This document shows, in pieces, positions 36,527 through 44,777 of a DNA stretch of 64,000 nt. A model generated the notes under the pieces. The model had not been told where the DNA came from. It saw only the letters and a list, made by a program, of their open reading frames with translations, and did not search any database. The translations under genes were made by a program, and so were the position numbers. Numbering within the stretch: the first letter of the stretch is position 1; each line of letters opens with the position of its first letter. The DNA is from Gemmatimonadota bacterium. GTDB taxonomy: Bacteria > Gemmatimonadota > Gemmatimonadetes > Gemmatimonadales > Gemmatimonadaceae. The stretch lies in NCBI GenBank assembly GCA_021299375.1, contig JAJTGR010000017.1, forward strand, positions 62,001-126,000, read 5' to 3'.

Positions 36527-37276
36527 ATGAGCGGCAGCGCGCACCCGGACCCGTCGTCGTCGGCGTCCACGCTGCGGTACCCGCGCGTCCTTCTCAAGCT
36601 CTCCGGCGAAGCCCTCGCCGGGGAGCGTGGGGTGGGGTTCGACTTCGATCGCATCGGCTTTTTCGCCGATCAGATCGTGGAGGTGGCGCGCCTGGGCGTG
36701 CAGCTCGGCCTGGTGATCGGCGGGGGCAATATCGTCCGCGGGACCCAGCTCTCCCAGATGGGAATGGATCGGGTCGGCGCCGACTACATGGGCATGCTTG
36801 GCACGGTCATCAATGCCATGGCCCTGCAGGACGTGCTCGAGAAGCGGGGGCTCGACACCCGCGTCATGACCGCGATCCGCATGGAAGAACTGGCGGAGCC
36901 CTACATTCGTCGCCGGGCACTGCGCCATTTCGAGAAGGGGCGCACGGTGATCTTTGCTGCCGGCACAGGCAACCCATATTTTTCGACCGACACGGCCGCG
37001 GTGCTGCGGGCCATCCAGATGAAGGCGGACGTCATCATCAAGGCCACCAGCGTCGACGGGGTCTATTCGGCCGACCCGAAAAAGGACCCGAACGCCACCC
37101 TGTACGAGGCGATCAGCTACCGCGACGTGATGCTCGAAGAACTCCGGGTGATGGATCAGACCGCCATCACGCTGTGCAAGGAGAATCAGTTGCCGTTGGT
37201 CGTCCTCAACCTTCACCGCCCTGGCGCCATCATGCGCGCCGTTCGGGGCGAACGCGTAGGGACACTGGTTTCATGA
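36527..37276 (+). CDS. pyrH: UMP kinase
   Basis: Phosphorylates UMP to UDP; 249 residues, amino-acid-kinase fold. [53 protein letters not shown] and [16 protein letters not shown] are all present. The first ~17 residues are a Ser/Pro-rich extension before [11 protein letters not shown], so a later start is possible. The stop overlaps the frr start (ATGA). The tsf-pyrH-frr-uppS-cdsA order is strongly conserved in bacteria. Confidence 0.96.
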   Translation: MSGSAHPDPSSSASTLRYPRVLLKLSGEALAGERGVGFDFDRIGFFADQIVEVARLGVQLGLVIGGGNIVRGTQLSQMGMDRVGADYMGMLGTVINAMALQDVLEKRGLDTRVMTAIRMEELAEPYIRRRALRHFEKGRTVIFAAGTGNPYFSTDTAAVLRAIQMKADVIIKATSVDGVYSADPKKDPNATLYEAISYRDVMLEELRVMDQTAITLCKENQLPLVVLNLHRPGAIMRAVRGERVGTLVS

Positions 37277-37827
37277 GCACCATCGCGCAGATCCTCAAGG
37301 ATTCCAAGGGCGGTATGGAGAAGGCCCTCGAGAACTCGAAGCGGGAATTCTCTGGCATTCGCTCCGGTAAGGCGTCTCCCAACATGCTCGACACCATCAA
37401 GGTCGAGGCCTACGGGTCGCTGCTGCCGCTCAACCAGGTAGCTTCCGTGGCCGCACCGGAGCCGCGCATCCTGCTGGTCACCCCCTTCGACAAAGGGCTG
37501 GCCAAGGTCATCGAGAAGGCCATCCGGGAGTCGGAGCTCGGTCTCGATCCGGCCCACCAGAACGGGGTCATCCGCGTGCCGCTGCCCAGCATGAATGAGC
37601 AGCGCCGCAAGGAACTGGTGAAAGTGCTGCACAAGCTCGCGGAGGACGGCCGTATTGCCATCCGCCACGCGCGCACCGATGCCCGGGACAAGGTCAAGAA
37701 GCTCGAGGGCATCTCCGAGGACGACAAGAAGCATGCGGAGAAGGACCTCCAGAAGCAGCACGACGAGGCCATCGCCAAGCTCGACGGCCTCCTGAAGGCC
37801 AAGGAAGTCGAGATCATGGAGGTGTGA
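37273..37827 (+). CDS. frr: Ribosome recycling factor
   Basis: Splits post-termination ribosomes together with EF-G; 184 residues. [50 protein letters not shown] and the charged C-terminal helix ([15 protein letters not shown]) match the two-domain RRF. ATG 37273 overlaps pyrH by 4 nt. Confidence 0.97.
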   Translation: MSTIAQILKDSKGGMEKALENSKREFSGIRSGKASPNMLDTIKVEAYGSLLPLNQVASVAAPEPRILLVTPFDKGLAKVIEKAIRESELGLDPAHQNGVIRVPLPSMNEQRRKELVKVLHKLAEDGRIAIRHARTDARDKVKKLEGISEDDKKHAEKDLQKQHDEAIAKLDGLLKAKEVEIMEV

Positions 37828-37851
37828 GTCCGCCCTGCGGACAGCACCGCC

Positions 37852-38631
37852 ATGTGCCCGCCTCCACCGCCCCCATCCATCGTGACTGACACCGAGTCGG
37901 ACCTGTTGGCGCGCATACGCGTACACGGGGCGGTGCCGCGGCACATTGCAATCATCATGGATGGCAATGGCCGCTGGGCGCGTGAGCGCCACATGCCGCG
38001 TCCGTTCGGTCATCGGTCGGGCATGAAGGCCGTGCGCGCCGTCATCGAGGGATGCCTCGAGGCCGGTGTGGAATGGCTCTCGTTGTTTGCGTTCTCGCAG
38101 GAGAACTGGCAGCGACCTGAAACCGAAGTCTCCGCGCTGATGGCGCTCCTCGAGGAGTACATCGCCCGCGAAGCGGCCGAACTGCGGCAGCAGGGCGTCC
38201 AGGTGTATGTGCACGGCGATCTCGACCGCTTGAGTGCGGCCGCCGCCAGCGCCGTGGAGCGTGTGCGTCGGGAAACGGCGGGCGGCGAACGGTTGGGCCT
38301 CAACCTCTTCATCTCGTACGGTGGCCGCGCCGAGTTGGTCCGTGCGGCGCGCCTGTTGGCTGACGAAGTGCAACAGGGGGGGCTCACCCCCGATGCCATT
38401 GATGAGCAGGCCTTCCGGGCACGGCTCTACACCGCAGAGGGTCCGGATCCCGACCTCCTGATCCGCACCTCCGGAGAGCAGCGGCTCTCCAACTTCCTGC
38501 TCTGGCAGGTCGCCTACTCCGAACTCTACATCTCGAATGTGCTCTGGCCCGATTTCGATCGAGCCGCGTTGTATGAAGCCATCTGCGACTTTCAGCGTCG
38601 CGATCGGCGGTTCGGCCGGGTGAATACGTGA
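37852..38631 (+). CDS. uppS: Isoprenyl (undecaprenyl) diphosphate synthase
   Basis: cis-prenyltransferase making the lipid carrier for cell-wall synthesis; 259 residues. AIIMDGNGRWARERHMPR with the catalytic Asp, SLFAFSQENWQRP and the C-terminal PDPDLLIRTSGEQRLSNFLL, then WPDF, are family signatures. The start at 37852 places a run of six prolines at the N-terminus; GTG 37882 is a plausible later start. It uses products of the dxs/ispA cluster at 6-9 kb and of dxr downstream. Confidence 0.95.
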   Translation: MCPPPPPPSIVTDTESDLLARIRVHGAVPRHIAIIMDGNGRWARERHMPRPFGHRSGMKAVRAVIEGCLEAGVEWLSLFAFSQENWQRPETEVSALMALLEEYIAREAAELRQQGVQVYVHGDLDRLSAAAASAVERVRRETAGGERLGLNLFISYGGRAELVRAARLLADEVQQGGLTPDAIDEQAFRARLYTAEGPDPDLLIRTSGEQRLSNFLLWQVAYSELYISNVLWPDFDRAALYEAICDFQRRDRRFGRVNT

Positions 38632-38650
38632 TCGATCGGGTGCGTTCCGC

Positions 38651-39511
38651 GTGAGCGAGCTCGCCCGTCGAGTCGTGGTAGCGCTTCTCGGCGCTCCCGT
38701 CGCCCTCGCCGTCATCTGGGTTGGCGGCGCTCCGCTAGCGACGCTGGTCGGTGGCCTGGCGGGTGTGGCCGCGTGGGAGTTGGCGCGCATGGCCCGCGCC
38801 GCCGGTCACGAGCCCATGGGTGCGCTTGGGGTGCTGCTGGCGGCGCTCCTCCCGCTGGCCGTGCACGCCCACGTGCTGGGCGTGGTGCGTGTGCCGCTCG
38901 TGGTGGGGGTTCTGGCTGTCGTTGCGGTTCTCGGGGCCGCGATCTGGCTCCGCGGTGTCGAGGGCAAACCCCTCGGGGCAGCGGCCACCACGGTCTTCAT
39001 CGCGCTCTACACCGGGGCGACGCTCAGCTATGCCTATGCGCTGCGCTACCACAATTATGCCGTTGGGGACGTCGCCGGGGCGCTCGTGGTGATCTTTCCC
39101 GTGGTGTTGACCTGGGCCAGCGATACCGGTGCCTACTTCAGCGGGCGGCTCATCGGCGGCCGCAAGCTCATCCCCTCGGTGAGTCCCGGGAAGACGGTCG
39201 CCGGAGCCGTGGGCGCATTGGTGGTGACGGTGCTGGTGGCCTACGCGTTCATGCGCTACCTGCTGACGCCCAAGGCTCAGTTGGCCTTCACACCGTGGGG
39301 GCTGGTGCTGTTCGCCCTCACGATCAGCGTGGTCGCCCAGATTGGCGATTTGGCTGAGTCGTTGCTCAAGCGCGAGGCGGGCGTGAAGGACAGTGGCACC
39401 CTGTTCCCCGGGCACGGCGGCGTGCTCGATCGCCTCGATTCCCTGTTCTTCGTCCTGCCGGCAGCGTACGCCCTGTATGACCTGCTGCTCATTCCCGCCC
39501 CGGGGGCCTGA
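38651..39511 (+). CDS. cdsA: Phosphatidate cytidylyltransferase
   Basis: Polytopic membrane enzyme making CDP-diacylglycerol for phospholipid synthesis; 286 residues with about eight hydrophobic helices. The C-terminal signature is clear: LLKREAGVKDSGTLFPGHGG followed by LDRLDSLFFVLP, and TWASDTGAYFSGRLIG earlier. GTG 38651 begins MSELARRVVVALLGAPV, a normal CdsA start. It lies 19 nt after uppS. Confidence 0.95.
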   Translation: MSELARRVVVALLGAPVALAVIWVGGAPLATLVGGLAGVAAWELARMARAAGHEPMGALGVLLAALLPLAVHAHVLGVVRVPLVVGVLAVVAVLGAAIWLRGVEGKPLGAAATTVFIALYTGATLSYAYALRYHNYAVGDVAGALVVIFPVVLTWASDTGAYFSGRLIGGRKLIPSVSPGKTVAGAVGALVVTVLVAYAFMRYLLTPKAQLAFTPWGLVLFALTISVVAQIGDLAESLLKREAGVKDSGTLFPGHGGVLDRLDSLFFVLPAAYALYDLLLIPAPGA

Positions 39512-39551
39512 TGGGTCGCTGGTGGCGGGTGACTGCCTTCGTTCCCACTTC

Positions 39552-40697
39552 GTGACTCCTCCATCGAGACCGATTGGGGTGGCCCTCCTTGGTGCCACCG
39601 GCTCGATCGGGAACAGCACGCTGCGCGTCCTCGAGCGGCAGCGCGACCGGTTCGTGCCCGTGGCGCTCACCGCCAATGGCAACGTCGCGGCGCTGGCGGA
39701 ACAGGTTGCGCGCATCGCGCCGGCCTATGTGGGGCTGGTACAGGCATGCCCGGAGGCGCCCGCGCACTGGAAGCGCGGTGCGGAGTGCCTCGTGGAAGCG
39801 GCTACGCACCCGCTGGCGGACATTGTCGTGAACGCGGTGGTTGGTGCGGCCGGGCTGCCAGCCACGTTGGCAGCACTCCGGGCGGGTAAACGCGTCGCGC
39901 TGGCGAACAAGGAAACGCTCGTGATGGCTGGCGAAATCGTGACGAGTACCGCCCGCGAGCACGGCGGCAGCCTCGTGCCCGTCGACAGCGAGCACTCGGC
40001 CATCCTTCAATGTCTGGCGGGCCGTGAACCGCATGACGTCAGGCGGCTCATCCTGACGGCATCGGGCGGACCGTTCCGTACGTGGGCGTCCGATCGCATC
40101 AACGCGGCCACCGTCGCGGATGCGCTGAAGCACCCCACCTGGCAGATGGGCAGCAAGATCACGATCGACAGCGCCACCCTGGCGAACAAGGCGCTCGAGG
40201 TGATCGAGGCCCATCACCTGTTCGGCGTACCGTATGATCGCATCGAGGTGGTCGTGCACCCCCAGAGCATCATCCACTCGTTCGTCGAGTTCGTGGATGG
40301 GAGTGTCCTGGCGCAGCTGGGCGTACCGTCGATGGAACTGCCCATTCTCTACGCGCTCACCTGGCCGGAACGTGTTCCCGACACCGGCGTACCATCGTTT
40401 GATCCGGTCGGGGTCGGCGCGCTGACGTTCGAATCGGTGCGCCACGACGACTTTCCGATGTTGGCGCTGGGCATCCGGGCGGGACGGCTGGGGGGCGCGG
40501 CGCCAGCCGTCTACAACGCGGCCAACGAACAGGCGGTCGCGCTGTTTCTCGACGGGCGACTGGGCTTCGCGGGTATCCCACGCCGGGTGGCGGCGGCGGT
40601 ACGCGATTTGGCGTCGCTGCCCGCCGGGTCGCTCGAGACGCTGCTCGCAGCGGATGCTGCGGCGCGCGCCCACGTGTTGGCGGGAACCGAGGACTGA
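39552..40697 (+). CDS. dxr: 1-deoxy-D-xylulose 5-phosphate reductoisomerase
   Basis: Second MEP-pathway enzyme, converting DXP to MEP with NADPH; 381 residues. LLGATGSIGNSTLRVL (NADPH loop), ALANKETLVMAGEIV, PVDSEHSAI with metal-binding Asp-Ser-Glu-His, and ITIDSATLANKALEVIEAHH with the second metal Glu are complete. GTG 39552 gives MTPPSRPIGVALLG and the family length; earlier in-frame codons read antisense-like sequence inside cdsA. It is coupled to rseP by only 5 nt. Confidence 0.96.
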   Translation: MTPPSRPIGVALLGATGSIGNSTLRVLERQRDRFVPVALTANGNVAALAEQVARIAPAYVGLVQACPEAPAHWKRGAECLVEAATHPLADIVVNAVVGAAGLPATLAALRAGKRVALANKETLVMAGEIVTSTAREHGGSLVPVDSEHSAILQCLAGREPHDVRRLILTASGGPFRTWASDRINAATVADALKHPTWQMGSKITIDSATLANKALEVIEAHHLFGVPYDRIEVVVHPQSIIHSFVEFVDGSVLAQLGVPSMELPILYALTWPERVPDTGVPSFDPVGVGALTFESVRHDDFPMLALGIRAGRLGGAAPAVYNAANEQAVALFLDGRLGFAGIPRRVAAAVRDLASLPAGSLETLLAADAAARAHVLAGTED

Positions 40698-40702
40698 ACA
40701 GG

Positions 40703-41890
40703 ATGAGTGCCTTGTCCGTTTACATCGCGCCACTGCTCGTGTTTGGGCTGGTGGTGTTCGTGCACGAGTTGGGCCACTTCGTGGCTGCCAAGATCTGCGG
40801 GGTCTACGCTCCGGTGTTCTCCTTGGGGTGGGGCCGCCGCCTCTTCGGCTGGCGCCGAGGTGAGACCGATTACCGGGTATCATTGGTGCCACTCGGTGGC
40901 TATGTGCGCATGGCGTCCCGTGACGACGACGCGCTCTCGGGCATCGAGGGAGGCGAAGCGGATCGTGGTTCGCTCGATCAGGCGCCGGATCATCCGTCCA
41001 ATCTGCCGGGCGCGCTGTGGGACCCGAGCGCGATGGCACCGTTCGGACCGAAGCCGGTACCGGCAGATCGCTGGGTCGAAAGCAAGTCGACGCTGGCGCG
41101 CGTGTTCATTCTCTCAGCGGGGGTGCTGATGAACATCGCGTTGACGGTCACCGTGTCGAGTGGGATCTACTACCGCTACGGGAATCCGTACCTGCCCGCC
41201 GTGATCGACTCCGTGGTGCCTGGCGCGCCGGCTGCGGCAGCGGGACTCCTGGCGGGTGATCGGATCGTCGCCATCAACGGCGAGCCGGTACGAGCGTGGG
41301 ACGAGGTGCTGGAGCGCGTCAGCCCGGTGGTCTCCGGCTCGGTCACGCTGGATGTGGCTCGAGGCGACGCAACCTTGCGGCGGCAGATCACCCCCGACGT
41401 GGCCGATGGACGGGATCGCGTCACTGGGGCGCCCAGGAAAGTCGGCCGCATCGGCATCATGGTCCGCGACTCCGTTGTCCGCGAACCCGTGAGCCTCGGC
41501 AGCGCGATCGCGTCGGGTGGACGGGCAACGATCGGGATGGCGCAGAACGTCATGTCGGTCTTGGGCGGCCTCGTTTCGGGGCAAGTCTCGGCCAAGAACC
41601 TTGGTGGCCCCATCCAGATCGCACGAACCTCGGTGCAGGCGGCGCGGAACGGCGCCGAGACGCTCTGGTCGCTGATCGCGTTCCTCAGTCTCAATATCGC
41701 GATTCTCAATCTGGTCCCCATTCCGGTACTCGATGGGGGGCAGATCCTGATGGTGCTGGCCGAGCGGATCAAGGGACGAACCTTCAGCATGCGCACGCGT
41801 GAAGCGGTCGCGCGGGTCGGTGTGGCTGCCGTGTTGGCGCTCATCCTGCTTGTCACCTTCAATGACCTGCGCTCCGTCTTCGCACCGTGA
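40703..41890 (+). CDS. rseP: RseP-type site-2 metalloprotease
   Basis: Intramembrane zinc protease (M50) that cleaves anti-sigma factors and signal-peptide remnants; 395 residues. HELGH at residues 21-25 in the first helix, one PDZ domain (about 160-245, with AGLLAGDRIVAINGEPV) and the second metal motif in NLVPIPVLDGGQI, followed by a C-terminal helix. Unlike the E. coli protein there is a single PDZ and an insertion of roughly 35 residues between GGYVRMAS and the second helix, rich in Asp, Pro and Gly. Last gene of the frr-uppS-cdsA-dxr cluster. Confidence 0.94.
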   Translation: MSALSVYIAPLLVFGLVVFVHELGHFVAAKICGVYAPVFSLGWGRRLFGWRRGETDYRVSLVPLGGYVRMASRDDDALSGIEGGEADRGSLDQAPDHPSNLPGALWDPSAMAPFGPKPVPADRWVESKSTLARVFILSAGVLMNIALTVTVSSGIYYRYGNPYLPAVIDSVVPGAPAAAAGLLAGDRIVAINGEPVRAWDEVLERVSPVVSGSVTLDVARGDATLRRQITPDVADGRDRVTGAPRKVGRIGIMVRDSVVREPVSLGSAIASGGRATIGMAQNVMSVLGGLVSGQVSAKNLGGPIQIARTSVQAARNGAETLWSLIAFLSLNIAILNLVPIPVLDGGQILMVLAERIKGRTFSMRTREAVARVGVAAVLALILLVTFNDLRSVFAP

Positions 41891-41908
41891 CCGGTTGACG
41901 GTGACCCG

Positions 41909-42346
41909 GTGAGACGGTCGTGGCGCGTGGGGGTCCTGCTGCCGATGGCGGTGGTCGTGGGATGCCGCAGCGGGCCACTCGCGCGGGCGTCCGTTCACCC
42001 CCTGCCGCCTCGCATTCCCCGAGATGCGGCGCGATTCGAGATCGACAGCGTCACTGACAGCACGGCGTCGTTTCGTGTGCAGGAAGCGCGCTGGATCCGC
42101 CCTGGTCATGCTGCCTATGTTGTCGATGCGAAGCAGCGCGATGCGCTCGTGGCGCGTCTCCACATCGTGGGCCGCGACAGTCTGACGGCTACGGCGCTGA
42201 TCACCTCGCAGGTGGCGCGCGTGAGGGCGGAGCACGTCCTGCTGGTCGTGCGTCCGCCATCGCCATGGTGGCGGAGCAACCGGTTCTGGGTGGGGTCATT
42301 GGCTGGTGCTGCCGTCGGCGCCGGTGGCGCGCTGCTCGGCCGGTAG
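41909..42346 (+). CDS. Predicted lipoprotein with C-terminal glycine-rich helix
   Basis: No family recognised. The 145-residue product has a lipoprotein signal: MRRSWRVGVLLPMAVVVGCR with lipobox VVGC, Cys19 being the expected lipidated residue. The middle is a small strand-rich domain (SFRVQEARWIRPGHAAYVV), and the C-terminus ends in a Gly/Ala helix (VGSLAGAAVGAGGALLG) that could insert in a membrane. GTG 41909 lies 18 nt after rseP, so it is probably the last gene of that operon. Confidence 0.7.
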   Translation: MRRSWRVGVLLPMAVVVGCRSGPLARASVHPLPPRIPRDAARFEIDSVTDSTASFRVQEARWIRPGHAAYVVDAKQRDALVARLHIVGRDSLTATALITSQVARVRAEHVLLVVRPPSPWWRSNRFWVGSLAGAAVGAGGALLGR

Positions 42347-42685
42347 GCAGCGAGTACCAGGTGGCATCGCGGGGGTGCTGGATCTGACCGGTACGGGCGC
42401 GCTCCCGGTGTCCGGCACGGCGTCCCGAAGCCGGGAAGACCGAAGCGCGCGCCCACGGCGGCCTCGCGCCGTGGCCCCGGGCGAGCGCGGTACCGTCGGC
42501 CGGCCCCGTACCGGAGCGTGGATCCGCACCCGGTTGGGCATGCCGTATCGAGGCGGCCTGTCAACCGATGGCTGGGGGGCAGGCTGCCCCGGCCGGCGAC
42601 GCTTCGGGTGCGGCAGACGCGGCGGCGATCAATGTCCCACGTGTCCCCGCCGTATGCGGGGTGAGTGCGGCAGATCGCCGGGGGA
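42347..42685 (+). pseudogene. Gap with a possible NlpC/P60 peptidase remnant
   Basis: This 339-nt gap between two convergent genes holds no intact gene. In the frame from about 42510 to 42580 the translation includes RTRLGMPYRGGLSTDGW, very like the segment that precedes the catalytic Cys of NlpC/P60 cell-wall peptidases (LGTPYRYGG..DGFDCSG), but the Cys-Ser-Gly does not follow in register and the flanks are unlike the family. It may be a decayed C40 peptidase, or chance. Confidence 0.25.
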
Positions 42686-44326
42686 TCAGCTGCAGAGCAA
42701 GCGAAGGCGACGGGAAACCGGCACACCGTCGGCCGCTCGCGCGGCCACCAGGGTGTCGGTGATGGTGATGCACCGGGGCGCTGAGGTGCGCACCTCGTAG
42801 CTGCCAACCGGCAGCGAGAGCGTAAGCACGCTGTCCGCCCGCGTTTCGACGCCGCGACCGCCGTCGAGCGGCCGAATGGCCACCCGGGCGTCCCGCGGGC
42901 GAATGTCGAACCGCACGTCTACACAGGTGCGCACCGGTAGGGAGATCATGACCCGCTGACCAGCTTTCACCTGGGTCAGGACGGTATCACGCACGGCGGC
43001 CGTGCAGGAAATCGGCGCGTCGGCGAGGACGGCCCGGATCGAGATCCGGCTGGTCGGGGCGTGCTCGCCCGTCCACGAGCCGCGTCCTACCCGTCGATTG
43101 TCGATGTAGAGCTCGGCGCTGTCGGTCGTCGCGATGTCTAGACGGGCGGACTTGGCGACGGCGACAGGCGGGCGCCGCACGCCGATGTCGCGCGCCGGAC
43201 GTCGGCCGGAGTCGAACAGGACGTCGTGCGTGGCGGTTGCGGAATCACGGCCAGGCACGGCGCTGGCCGCCCGCGAGGGATCGTGCACGACGCCGGTATC
43301 CGCCGCGGTGGGTGCCGTGACCACGGCGGGTCGGCGGTCTCCCGCCGATACCGGGCGTAGGCGGTACGATGCCCACAGCGCGAGCGCCACGAGCACCGCA
43401 CCGCCGGCGAGCAGGGGGCCGCGCCGCACCCGGGCTGGCGCCAGACGGCGGGTGTCAATGGTCTCCGAGGCGAGGCGGGCCGCTCGGGGCGGGCGTGCAG
43501 GCGCCGTCGGGAGCGCTGCGAGGGCGTCTACTACCTGCATTGCGTGTGCGAACCGGTCCTGAGGAGCCTTGGCCATCAGCCGAAGCACCACCGCCTCGAA
43601 CTCCGGCGTGAGTTCGTCGATGAGGGTTCGCGGCGGCAGCGGCGGCGTCTCGATGTGTTGGCGGGCGACCACGTACCAGTCTTCGCCCTCGAACGGCAGA
43701 CGGCCGGTGGCCGCGCGATACAGCGTGACGCCCAACGCATAGAGATCACTGCGCCCGTCGATCTGCTGGGCGCGCGCCTGCTCGGGGCTGAAATAGTGCG
43801 GGGTGCCCTGAACCTGCTGGGTCGCACTCGCCGACCCCTCGGCGGCCAGCGCTCGTGCGAGACCAAAATCGGCGACGATGGCTTCACCCTGGCCATCGAG
43901 TAGAATGTTGTCCGGCTTGATATCCCGGTGAATGACGCCACGCGCGTGGGCCACTGCCAGGGCGGCTGCAATGCCGATGCCATGTCGGACGCACGCCGTT
44001 TCGGGAAGTCGCCCGTCGTGGGCCAACCGGTGTCCCAGTGTGAGCGGGTGGAGGTCCATCGCCACGAAGGCGGCCCCGTCGACGTGCCCCACGTCGCGCA
44101 CCGTCACGATGTTGGCATGGCGCAACCGGGCGGCGGTGGCCGCCTCGCGACGGAAACGTGCTCTTGCCGTGTCCAGGCCCGCGAATTCCGGGCGGAGGAT
44201 CTTCAGCGCGACCGGGATCTCGAGGTCGAGATCGACCGCCTCATAGACCCAGGCGAAGGCGCCGGTGCCCAGATGGCGGGTGACCCGGTACTTCCCGAGG
44301 GTACGCCCCAGATAGCGATCGGGCAC
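42686..44326 (-). CDS. Transmembrane Ser/Thr protein kinase
   Basis: A 546-residue eukaryotic-type kinase. Kinase domain at about 12-275: glycine loop [21 protein letters not shown] with the ATP-binding Lys, [14 protein letters not shown], the DFG motif in [10 protein letters not shown], and [12 protein letters not shown] membrane helix ([21 protein letters not shown]) lies near residue 305, so the C-terminal ~220 residues are outside the cytoplasm; they contain strand-rich PEGA-like segments ([20 protein letters not shown]) and several cysteines. Divergent from rpsO. Target unknown; an envelope-sensing role is an inference from topology. Confidence 0.9.
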   Translation of the reverse strand: MPDRYLGRTLGKYRVTRHLGTGAFAWVYEAVDLDLEIPVALKILRPEFAGLDTARARFRREAATAARLRHANIVTVRDVGHVDGAAFVAMDLHPLTLGHRLAHDGRLPETACVRHGIGIAAALAVAHARGVIHRDIKPDNILLDGQGEAIVADFGLARALAAEGSASATQQVQGTPHYFSPEQARAQQIDGRSDLYALGVTLYRAATGRLPFEGEDWYVVARQHIETPPLPPRTLIDELTPEFEAVVLRLMAKAPQDRFAHAMQVVDALAALPTAPARPPRAARLASETIDTRRLAPARVRRGPLLAGGAVLVALALWASYRLRPVSAGDRRPAVVTAPTAADTGVVHDPSRAASAVPGRDSATATHDVLFDSGRRPARDIGVRRPPVAVAKSARLDIATTDSAELYIDNRRVGRGSWTGEHAPTSRISIRAVLADAPISCTAAVRDTVLTQVKAGQRVMISLPVRTCVDVRFDIRPRDARVAIRPLDGGRGVETRADSVLTLSLPVGSYEVRTSAPRCITITDTLVAARAADGVPVSRRLRLLCS

Positions 44327-44335
44327 AGGTGGTCC

Positions 44336-44364
44336 TTTACAGGCGGGCCGAGGTGGAGTAAGCT
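44336..44364 (+). promoter_or_regulatory. Promoter of rpsO
   Basis: TTTACA (44336-44341), 17-nt spacer, TAAGCT (44359-44364) followed by ACC. The eleven-base stretch GAGTAAGCTAC recurs at the rplM promoter. The predicted start near 44371 leaves a ~68-nt leader, a likely place for S15 autoregulation. Confidence 0.65.
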
Positions 44365-44438
44365 ACCGTGCTACCTGCAATTGCGCGCAACAACCGCTGC
44401 GCACGACACGCGCTAGACCGGCTGAGAATACAACGACG

Positions 44439-44699
44439 ATGGCGTTCGACAAGGCTACCACGATCGACAAGTACCGGGCCCACGAAGGGGACACCGGTTC
44501 GACCCGCGTACAGATCGCCCTCCTCACGGAGCGCATCAACTACCTGACGGGTCACTTCCGTACGCACGCGAAAGACCATCATGGTCGTCGCGGGCTCCTC
44601 AAGATGGTCGGCAAGCGCCGGCGCCTGCTCGACTACCTGAAGCGTACGGACGTGCAGCAGTATCGCACGCTCGTGCAGGACCTTGGACTCCGGTACTGA
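44439..44699 (+). CDS. rpsO: 30S ribosomal protein S15
   Basis: An 86-residue S15: [41 protein letters not shown] and [13 protein letters not shown] match the four-helix family and its 16S rRNA-binding residues. Precedes pnp, the universal rpsO-pnp arrangement, with a terminator-like hairpin between. Confidence 0.97.
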   Translation: MAFDKATTIDKYRAHEGDTGSTRVQIALLTERINYLTGHFRTHAKDHHGRRGLLKMVGKRRRLLDYLKRTDVQQYRTLVQDLGLRY

Positions 44700-44718
44700 T
44701 CCGGACAACGTCGCATCG

Positions 44719-44755
44719 TCGCGCGGGGGCAAGCTTGCCACCCGCGCGATTTGCG
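44719..44755 (+). terminator. Hairpin between rpsO and pnp
   Basis: TCGCGCGGG (44719-44727) pairs with CCCGCGCGA (44741-44749), with an inner GGCAAGCTTGCC palindrome, then TTTGCGTT. It is probably a partial terminator and an RNase target controlling pnp. Confidence 0.65.
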
Positions 44756-44777
44756 TTCTCATGAGGCTACACAGCAG

